DNA of 64,000 bases from Gigantopelta aegis (lineage: Eukaryota > Mollusca > Gastropoda > Neomphalida > Peltospiridae). Both the position numbers and the translations under genes were made by a program. The first letter of the stretch is position 1, and each line of letters starts with the position of its first letter. Of the stretch, positions 14,801-26,800 are shown one piece after another. The notes under the pieces were generated by a model that was given only the letters and a program-made list of their open reading frames with translations, was not told where the DNA came from and ran no database searches. The stretch lies in contig NC_054702.1 in NCBI RefSeq assembly GCF_016097555.1, positions 77,869,997 through 77,933,996 of the forward strand, given 5' to 3'.

Positions 14801-17800
14801 CTTTTAGACAACAACATGCAAATGACAATGAAGTTTTCTGCAAGTAACAGAATATAGAGTAAACAAGAATTCTGAGGAATTAAATGTCACGCCTTCTATA
14901 AACACATTCGATACCGTTGATAATTGCATTCATAAATATTCATCTCAATGCATGTTAAAAAAAAGAATTTTAATATATTTTTTATTTACATGCAAAAGTT
15001 GAGGCTGCCAGTGTGGCAAAAATAACAACCAATAGGAACAATAGGAAAGAAAGAAAGAAATGTTTTATTTAACGATGCACTCAACACATTTTATATGGTG
15101 TCAGACATATGGTTAAGGACCACACAGATTTTGAGAGGAAACCCGCTGTCGCCACTTCATGGGCTACTCTTTCCGATTAGCAGCAAGGGATCTTTTATTT
15201 GCGCTTCCCATAGGCAGGATAGCACAAACCATGGCCTTTGTTGAACCAGTTATGGATCACTGGTCGGTGCAAGTGGTTTACACCTACCCATTGAGCCTTA
15301 GGAACAATAGGTTCCACACTACTAAATAAAAGACTGGCGAACACACTTACAAATCATCAATGAATTGAAACTAATTAAAAATTAAAATTTGATAGTAATG
15401 TGAAAATAAAATAAAAAAACTCACAAGAGTAAACCTGTTGTCCACATTGTCTCTCAGAATCTGTATAAAGCTGTTTCCCAGTGGAGGCATGTCACTGATG
15501 GAACCCTCTAAATTAGAGGAATCATCCATTTCTGTTGGAACTGGCGAAATCTGGTTCACCTGGAATCAAACAAATTACTAGTACTGATATTAAAGTAGAA
15601 AAATGTAGGGCTTTAGATCTCACTAATTTGAGAGCAACATGTTTTGTAGTCTGTTCTGAGAGCAGTGACATCTTTTTAGTGTCATAATGCTATTAGTATT
15701 AACAGCTGCTGAAGAGTTGTGGATATTCAGAAATGCATTTAAAGCGATTTTAATCTAATTAAAGCTTAATATCTGACTGGTTTTGAGGTGAAATGTTTGA
15801 AGGTCAGCATGTTTGTACTTAATTTGAGTGTGATTATTTGGAGCACAATGTCTATCGCCTTGAATAAAAAAAAGGACACACGTCATAATATCAAAAGTTA
15901 TAGTATGTATTATAATCAGTAGTCCATACAGAGACAGCTTTAACATTTAAGAATAGCCCATTAACCTTTGTCCTATCCAGACAACCCCAAGATACGTGTC
16001 CATGTAGTGACAGCAGGGGGCAACTTTTAACATTTAACAATAGCCCATTAACCTATGTCCTATACAGACATCTCCAACAGCTGGGTTGTCCAAGATAGTA
16101 CTGGTACTTAAATTCTAGTTAAGTGTCGAGTATAAAATAAGTTGTTCAATCATAACCTGACAAAGAGTAATAAGATCAAGAAAACATTAAAGGCCGAATT
16201 TACGAAGCCTGTTTTTCTTAAATGCAGGTGTTTAAGCATTGTAAATGTATGTAGTCACATATATGTAAGACATAAACAGGCTTTGTAAATTCGGCCCTAG
16301 GTGTTTTCTGTTTTCATAATTATCTGACATGTAAACAGGCAGACCTCTGATAAAATTATTAAACATGACCCTAATATAAATTATTTTGTTCTCACCTCTT
16401 CATCAAATCTGGCATCCAGTGCACTGGGCGGCCTGCTGGAGGTAAAGATCCCACCCCGTGATGGACTTTCTACTGGAGTTGTGGCTCGCATCATGCTCAG
16501 AGAGCCCGAACCCAGCGGTAGCAGAGGAATGTACACATGGCTGATCTGAATCAAACAAATGAACCACATACATTCATTTCTAATTCACAATCAAATTTTT
16601 TTTGTTAGAAAACAGTTGGTTCTTATTCCAAAACAATATATTATCTAGAGTTACACAGTACTACTGCATATCAGAAATAATTCACCACTCTATGAACAAT
16701 ATCACAGAACAAGGGCTCCCAAGAAAATGGAATAAAAAATACCCATTACTATTTCCAGCCATTTTTATTTTGTTAATTTAATATTTTCGACACTATATGC
16801 CATTAGTACTTCCATCGGATCTGAAATTTTCTGCTTCCAAAAAAGAAGGGAAAAGAGAAACTACATTCAACATATACTCAATATATCTCGTTAATTATGA
16901 TAGGCAAGGGAACAGAACACTGATTCTGGTTATGCTTAACTCTATTAATATCAGGCTAACTCTTTATAGGTTTCCCAAACAAAAACATTTATATACCTCT
17001 TAGTTATGTAACCAAAAAGTTAATTTAGTAAAACTTGTGTAAGAATCAGCATTATTTATAAAAACAAATCATTATGTATATATTTTTAAATCAATTATAA
17101 CAAAGTAACTCCTGAAACAAAGTAAGACCAAAATAATTCAATAGGCTACCTTGGTGATGCCACTGTATATGACAAGGAAACCAGTTGGTTCCAGGACTAC
17201 CAGCATGTCTAGGGACTGAAAGAATATAATTCATTAGCAAATGATTAAAATTTGAATATTAATTAATCCACTATTACCCAAATAAAGAGTCACATATGTT
17301 AAAATATTCCAAGACATTACAAACTAAACTAAAGGTATATTCAACTACAGTCAGACCTCGTTACAACGACCATGTTCGTCCCTGGGTCGCTTTGTCGTTA
17401 TAGCCAGGCCTTTCCCCAGGATTTTTTTAAGGCGCTTACATATATAGCATCATTATAACACAAAAATCAAGCCAAAAGAAGTGGGGTAGTGGGTTGAAAA
17501 CAGTTAAGTGTTTGCCTTCAATCCATCAAATCATGTTGGGTTTTTTTTTGTGGGGTTTTTTTTTTTTGGGGGGGGGGGGGGGTTAAAACTTTAAAAAAAA
17601 AAAAAAATCAATTCCCCACCCCCAACAATTTCATAATTTGTGCCATGTTGTTGCTGTTGATTTCAGCGTCGTGTTAAATGCTTGTCACCTCACAGTTTAA
17701 CAAATACATATCTAGCATTATCTAACAAATACGATTATTGTAAACTAATTCAGTGTACGTTTAACTGCAATTTGTATAAATACTGCATGTTCATTTCCTG

Positions 17801-20800
17801 CGATCGCGATCTCAGTGCGTGCTCTCGACCATAGGTACAAAATTAACAAAGACAAAGGAAATAACAAAACTGCAGTTAGGTATTCATTGATGTAAACAAC
17901 TATTGTTTTTCTACACATTTACATCAAGATTTACTTCCGTGTAATCGTATTGTTCATGTCCGCAACGATGTCTCTTGACACGTGGGTGTCAACTGACTCT
18001 GAAGCGTGACGTGTATTATGTATTACGCTGAGAGCTTTCCTCAGTTCAGCCAACGAACGTTCTTCCTAACGTTCGCGAAATATTTGATTGGTGTCCATCG
18101 TGTCCATTTGGTTTAACGTGAAGCGCACAAACCAGTGTAGCGAACGTTTGGTTTTCGCTCGATCTGGCTGAACTCAGCCCTTGGGATAGCCGACATGTCT
18201 TTCGGCCCTGAACTGGCATGTGTATTCAAATTGACATGCAGTGTCAGTTTGTTTTTATTACTTTGGTTCAAAGACTTTACAAAATTAAAATAATGGAGAC
18301 ATGTTTTATTCAAGAATTTCACCTTCAAAGATGTTTATTCAATTAATAGGTATTTTCTTTGATTTGTCTTGATGCGTAATTCCCAAGCATACAGACATTA
18401 TTACAACAAGCAGTTATCTGGCGGACTAGTAGTAGCCGATCACCTGTACCGCGTGACCAGCACAAGCCCGCCGACAATTAAAACAGTGCGATCAATGGAC
18501 CTTAAAGTGAACATCTAAAGAATTGCAGAGATACCAAATGGAAGTGTGATAATGTGTGGTGAATGACGTTACGGATCACAGCTCCATTGTTTTGTATACA
18601 TGTTACAAATTAAGCCGACACGGTCCTGCAGTTAAGGTGCTTACCAGACATGAAGGCGCTTACTTGGCTGGCTAAGGGAGCACGGGCCGTGTCGGCTTAT
18701 CGCTCTAGGGAAAACCCCTGATAGCGAAATTGCCCGTGTATCGAATTGCATGAGTTTGCCAAAATAATGTAACAAAAAATACTAATTAATATTAACTGAT
18801 GACTGAATAGCATTTAAATAATTAATGTATTGCAATTATTATTAAAAACAACAAATACACGTACATACATTAAATATGTTTTTAAAAAACATCATTAAAT
18901 ATATTAAACAAGGCACATTCATCGTCCTTTAATTGGTTCTAAAGGCTTATTTGCAGAATTTGTGGTCGGTAACACTGATAAGATATGTTCTTAAATTTAC
19001 ACACCTACTTAGGTAATAGAACATGTAAATATATATATCAATATAACATTTTGCATGTCAAACCTCAATTGGAGCAGCATCTTTGGCCGAAAGGTTTGTC
19101 ACTGAACCAAAGATAATTCTGCTCAAGTCGTTACTTTCTTCAAACTTGACACACCTGAAAACAAATTAAAATTTGGTTAAATGGCCCAGATCATCTAGCA
19201 TCCAGTTTCTCAGCTGTTTTGTTCCACAATAGCAAAGCGGCTGATGATATTCTATGTTAGTTAAAACATGTTTGCTGAAATTGTAGATGTGTTTGCAGTT
19301 TAAATTAGTAAATAATGTTACAGGATGGAGAGGCAACACTGTAGCTTTACTTAAACACATGGTACCAACAGGGTTGGTCTCCTGAAAAAAGATAAATAGC
19401 TAATAAAATAAATAAGTTTAGAATTTTACAATGCTTCCAACTAACTCTGTCCAACTTTGTGGCTAGAATTTAAAAATAAAAAGAACCTGAGAAGATTTTT
19501 AAGGGTAAAGTTACAGACATACAGACAGTGAATGCAGAACTGTTTTTCAGAACATCTCACCTCAGCTGATGTCTGTAAGGAACCATGTAGCACAAATACT
19601 GCTGATCACAGACGTCCTTAGAAAGGAATGCTTTGGACGATTTCCCCAGTGGACCATCCCTAAAACAAAAACATGTTGATAGCTACATGTATATATTATT
19701 TGCCTCAAAATCTACTTCTAGAACTTATATTGATCTAAGTATTGCTAATAAACTTTATTTAACATAATACTAACTTTAGAACAATATAGCTACTAAACCT
19801 TAAACAAAACATCTTTCGGTATGGTGACAGCATGATAGAATAAAACAATCTCAACTAAAGTTAAAGTTTGTTTTGTTTAATAACACTTCTAGAGCATATT
19901 GCTTGATAATATTAAACATCGGTTATTCGAAGGAAGGAAGGAAAATGTTTTATTTAACGATGCACTCAACACATTTTATTTACAGTTATATGGGGTCAGA
20001 CATATGATTAAGGACCACACAGATATCGAGGTAGGAAACCTGCTGTCATCACTTCATGGGCTACTCTTTTCGATTAACAGCAAGGGATCTTTTATATGCA
20101 CCATCCCATAGACAGGATAGCACATACCACAGCCTTTGATGTACCAGTCGTGGTGCACTGGCCGTAACGAGAAATAGCCCAATGAGCCCACTGACGGGGA
20201 TCGATTCCAGACCAACCGCGCATCAAGTGAGCGCCTTGCCACTGGGCTACGTCTCGCCTCCGGTTATTCGATGTCAAACTCTTAATCTTAAAGGAAACCA
20301 GCTAAGTTTTAAATATCTTAAAAAGGACAGTTACTGTAAGCTTTTCATCAAAGAACAAGAACACAGAAACAATTTTTGGGTAGTGCTAAAATCTGGAAAC
20401 ATCTGTTAGGGATTTTCACCTCTATGTATGGAACAACAGAATATCTAACTATGTGTCTACTTTCTAATAAAATATCCTTGTTTGTTTGTTTGGTAGGTGC
20501 TTATATCCCTAGGGTTCAAACACTAAAATAGCCTGACAACCACATGGCAACATACAATGTCCCAACATCGTGGGCGTCACCTGACAGAAGAAAACCCACC
20601 TGATAGGAGGTGCAGGTTCGGTCCATATGTGCTCCAAACACACCTCCGGCTGGATTGGTTTCACCCGGTCAGTAAAACTCTCACTGCCAATAATAGAAAA
20701 GTTATTGGCAGCACTTGGTGTTCGTAGGTAGGCTGCTGGGGACCAGTTCTGTGAGGGACTCTGGAACTTGTGAGCCAAGCCTGACGTCATAGCAGGTGAC

Positions 20801-23800
20801 TGGGATCGGCTGAAAACAAAGAGTGGACGTAACTAATTGAGAAAGAAAAGAACAGGCATCTAAACATGCTTGCACAGGCGTTGCAGGAGGAGTGGAGGAA
20901 GATTCCTGTGGCTTATTTGAGATGTTTGTGCCAATCCTTTCCCCCGTCGTCTTCACGCATGCTCACGGGCCAATGGTGGACACAAGTGATACTGACCTTG
21001 ATATGGGGAGATTGAACTTTTTGATTATGAATGCAACTCAGTTACTGATGATAACTGGCCATGTTTCCATGTGAATGTATCTCATGAATACCAGTCATTA
21101 ATGTCATATTACATTATCCATCAATTCATTAATAGTTTGTCGTTATTTGCAATGAAAAGTTGTTTTTGGGTTTTCACTGTGTCAGTATACACTATACTTA
21201 TTCCGATGTCTGAAATAAGACAATAACATTTGTCATGATCATGGATAAAATAAGCAGAAAAATATTTTCAAAAAAAGCTGCTGTCAGTACCTTAGGAATT
21301 AGGAAAAAACTTTTAATTACTAATCAAGGAACTTTACCACCATGAAAGAAGAAAGAAATCGATACTAAAAACATTATTCATCAAACCCACAACTGGAAGA
21401 AAACAAAAGGCTGTAAATGTATTACATAAAAACACTTACCATGTCCTGTAACCTAGTTCTGTCAGTACTACAAGGAAATGTTATTATGTTCAAAAGGTTT
21501 TTAACAGTTAAATACTAGAAACTACCACCTAAAACAAATATTACACAAATTGTTGTCACCAAATTAAAATAAAATTGGTCAATTGTTCCTAAAATTTGCA
21601 ATTTGCGAATTTGGCGAGTGGCAGTTAGCCCTGCTTTTTGTAGCAATCTCATCTCACCTGACTCCTGCTATATGTGAGAATCCCGGACTCTGTGAGCGTG
21701 AGAAACTAGCGGGAGACGTCAGTCGACCAGACAGACTGCAGAACGGGGACATGCCCGGAGAGTGACTCGATATGTTGTTGAAGATTCTTGAGTGGTTGCT
21801 GCTCGAGTAGTTCAGATTGGGCGTCGTCATACTCATAAAACTTGTGTTCTCAAACATCGCCGACAACATAGACTGCTCCTAAAATAACAATTAAAAATTC
21901 AGGGCAATGGTATATGTTACTGTACAGGGCTAGCTCTGGGTGAACAAAACATTTTGCCAAATTATCTATTAAAACTTTAAAAAATGCAGAAATTGACAGC
22001 TATTTTCTAAAAAATTACCTGAAATTATTTCACCAAATTAAAATAAAATTTGCCAAAACCTTTCACAATTCGTGAATGGCGAATTAGTCGAGTGCCAGAG
22101 CTAGCCCTGATACATATATGTATGTAGTGTTCTTCCTACACCATTCTACCACCCAACTATGTTGTTTCCTACCTTCGTTTTCCAATTAATACAGTAGTGA
22201 TATAATGTAACAATAATTACCTTTGTCAACAAGGAGAAACACTAAATTTTGAAAATGTCATTTCCTAAAAGTAACATTAGTATAGTACTACAATTACAAA
22301 CTTCCCACCCATATACGATTCACTCTATTATGATTGGACAACATCACTTAAAAACAATAACATCAAATGGGATGTCATTACATAAAACAGGTGATGGAAA
22401 GGATATTACAAACTGATTTTTGTGGATTTTTAACTAAATAGAAGTGTTGTTTGTAATTATACAAATTGTTTGTCATTTCTTGTGAATTTATCGATGTATA
22501 ACAGTCACAAATTGTATAAAATCGAAGCGATTTTATACAATTTGTGACTGTTATACATCGATAAATTCACAAAAAAACAATTCTTATACAGAGCAGACGT
22601 TTTAACAAACTGGACCACTTGCCCAATAGATGCAGGATATTCTGATCATTAGGCTGAAGGCACACAAACTTTACAAACACAAACAGTGTACAATCATGGT
22701 GCCGAGACCATTATGTGAGAGTATATCAACTGGATTTACATTTTTCAAGTCAATTTGATCAAATTCAAGTACTTTTCATGGGTTTTGACAAATTCAAGTG
22801 CTTTTTATTATAACCACTCAAATTCAAGCACTTTTCATAGGTTTTGACAAATTCAAGGCCTTTTCATTTTGACTACTCAAGCACTTTTCATAGGTTTTAA
22901 CAAATTAAAAGCCTTTTCAAATTCAAGCACTTTTCATAGGTTTCGACAAATTCAAGCACTTTTCATTATAACCACTCAAATTCAAGCACTTTTCATGGGT
23001 TTTGACAAATTCAAGTGCTTTTTATTATAACCACTCAAATTCAAGAACTTTTCCAAATCTATGTGAACCCTGTAACAGATAACAAAGACTTGAACACTCA
23101 CATCCACCCTTGACCTGCGAACTTGCCAAGCCGAGTGAACACCCATCACTGTGTCGTAGGTAAAGGCCAACGAGGGCTGTTCGCTGGTGAACACAATATT
23201 CTGAGTATTGTCTGTCATGTAGTTGACCTTGGGACAATCACCCACACCTGCACATAAAGGATAAAGTTAGAGACTCACGACAATCAGTCACCCATAACTG
23301 TCAGAATTGTACAAATAAGATAGATAAATAAATATTTTAATTTAATGAGAGCCAAGTACAAACCAAGACATATGAATTAATAAATGATATAATTATTTTT
23401 GGTGCATTTAATTAGATGACGTTTTCTCCCCCCCCCCCCCAATATATTTTGACAATACCTAAACACGTAATGGTAATAACCTCTTTGTCACAATGATTTG
23501 CTTTGTATATTTCGTGTTTGTAAGTTTTACTCTCCCATTATACAATAAATACTAAATTACATAAATATTCTGATAAAAATATACACAGAAGTGCACCCCT
23601 TACCCAAACCAATTGTAATTAATGATCATCCACGAGAATGTAAAAATTATCAATGGATCCACTAACCAATCTGCTGCTCTTTAATTACTTACAAGCAACT
23701 GATCATGACATAAAATAAAAAATATTAAGAAACTCAAAAAGAAAATCTCTGACATACCTGAAGTTTTTATAATAACAGGAGCCACCTCATCCAATGGGTG

Positions 23801-26800
23801 AAGCAGACTAAACACAACAGTCTGATTGGGAGCATTTCTGTAAAACAAAAAGGCACAATTAAGTGTGTAATTTTCTAAACAAATTAAAAAAAACCACACA
23901 AACAATTCCTGGTCTATTTTCTTGCAAGCCTTGCAATTGTCCACGGCAATCAGCAATGTCATGCAGTTTTTAATTCTCCACAGCACTTTTTTGCCTTGTA
24001 CTATATTCAGGGGTTTTTCAACGGCATTTTGTTTTTGCCGTAGACATGTACTTAACTGCAGGGGTTGTCTTGTGTTTCACAACAAAAAATACCTTTAAAC
24101 AGGTTTCATCTGATGTTAGGAAGAATGTTTATCAAACTGCTTGCAGTATGTACAGCGTTAAATGCTTATATGCTGAAAATAATAAGGATGGCATAAAAAG
24201 AAAAGGGCACAAATAAAATATCACCAGGTCCAAGACCTTAGTGAAAATTCAATATGTTTTATCCTACCTGAAGTCTATAGTTCCTATCTATAACCTGTTG
24301 ACCCTGATATCAGGGTAAACAACATTCAATATACAGTGGAACCTCGTTAGTCCGGACAGTATGGTTATTACAAAAAACGTCCGGATTAACGAATTTCCGG
24401 ATTACTGAAATGTACGTGATGAGTAACCTCCCTTGATTCGCAAACAAAATAAAAACGACACATTCGATTTTTAGAACCAAACATTTCTTCAACCAGTTTT
24501 GTTCTGTTGATCCGCCTCGTGATGTGAATAAGTCGCTATTTGCATGTTCGTGAGGCCAGTCTACTATTCAGTAGTATACTGCCAGGTGCTCGTCTTAAAG
24601 TTAGAAAATGCGATTAAATAAAATGAAATACTGTTTAAGACATGTTGCATTGTTGATACTAAATGTTTGATTACTAGCGACAACAAGTTTTACATTTTAT
24701 TAGTCGTGTTTTGTCATACCGGTTAATATCGTAAATCTAGGCCACATGGTTGAGTTCATTTCCACGAAGTGGGTACGTTGTTGAGGAATGCATATTGTTT
24801 CTCACTTATATACAATCATTATTAGTTTAAAGTTTCTACGTTTACAGATTATATTTTAAACATATTAAATGGCGAAATTATAATTCATTTCTGCTATATC
24901 TACTGATATAATATAAACGTCAACATGATACATCCCTCCACCCCTAGCACAGAAATACAACTCTCTCAAAACCGGTGAGAACCTGAATGAGCATTGTTCC
25001 ACTTGTGAAAGAGTCGCAAGCCAGTGTTTTGATAGGAATAACATATAAAAGTTTCCTTTGTCTTTATTTTGGGTGACTGACAATACTCTTGAGTTGGACA
25101 CCAAAACAATTATGAACAGTATTCAGTAATAAATCATACAGGTAAGTTAGGAGGGTAGTTACAAAACGAGATCATGGGGTATGATCAAGAGTTACCCACT
25201 TTTAAAAATAAAATACTTTTTTTTTTTTTTCATAAAATAAAACAGCCAGTCTGGTCATAGATAAAAGAAATTATATTTAAAAAAACAAACAAACACTTGT
25301 GAACACTTGTGCTCTATCCTACTAACACTAAATAAACACAGGTGAATAGTTAATAAACTGCGGTGTGAAACCTCGCGCAGACATTTTATCTCTGTCAATT
25401 CCTTGAGCGTTAATTGGCGGATTACTTTTATGTTCAATCAGCGGCGACCGGTCAACCAAAGCAATTTGCCTTTACTTTTTACATTTGGTTCAGAATTAAG
25501 ACCGTCCGGTTCCGGAAGCTGAATATCTGGATTAATGAATAACTTTACTGAGTGGTCGTTTCGTTTTGCTAAAAAAACGTCCGTAAAAGTGAGGATTCCG
25601 GACTACTGGAGTCCGGACTAACGAGGTTCCACTGTATTACCAATTTAAGATTATTTGCTAAATACATAATGCTAATGATGTTAACACTTACTTCTTTGGA
25701 GCTGTAAGTTCAGCATGGGACACGGTCCTCTCAAACAAAAGCCCATTTTTCATGACCCAGACATGAGAAACCTAAAACAAATACACATTTGTTACTACTT
25801 CAATTATAGCTATATTGGGATGGATCTCAATCAGTGCACAATTTTAAGGTAAAACATTAGTGTCATAAGGACATTTTGGAGATATAGTGAGCCCGACACC
25901 AATTGAGTGAGCCCTACCTTGTGCTACTGATAAAACACCATAATAAGGACACTTTACATTGGAAGTTAAACATTTGTATATTATTGTTATTGATTATGTC
26001 ATTTTATCATGAATCTTGCATTTTGTTTTGTTGTAGCCAAGCAGACTGAAGTTATTAAACAGTCTGTTGATCAACCCTAAAGTTAACAAATTCAACAGAG
26101 CTAAATAATTTAAGCCAATTAATTTTCCCTCTCAAGAGGAACATAATTAAAACATCCGTTTCCATTCTGCACTGAAAAATAGTGATAAAAATTCGACCAC
26201 CTTTTATTAAATAACACATTTTCATAACTTAGAATAAAATTGGCATCTTCCAATACCAGCAACATGAACTTCCTATTTTAACAGTAAACAGCTAGAAAAA
26301 GTGATTGCATACACTGAGAATCTCACAAACCTGAAATGGCAATGATGTAGAATACTCTCCCCCATTGTCAAGGAAAAAGCTTAAATTCGTTGCCTCAACT
26401 ACACAGATTCCATGCTGCATGACACCTGAATTGACAAAATCATGTTAAATATTAGCATACCAGCATTAGTTTGAATATACACTTGCATACTGCACAAAAT
26501 GTTACATGTTTCTGTCATTCTACTTAAACCTGTAGTCATCAATAAGATAAAAAAACGTAAGTCCAGGCAGTTAAACATGAATGTGGTCTATAGAATAAGC
26601 AGGCTTTATACAGCCACTGCAAAAACATACATTTAGTTTACATAAACAGGGCTTCTAGAATTTCTTTTCACTAGCCTTACTTTACTTTAAGTTAATAATG
26701 GTAATAATCAGATATGTCACCTAAAGAGGGAGATAGCACTTAAAACAACTAACACTGGGGGTTGGGGTGGGGTCAGGATATTCATATTTACAAAATAGAC

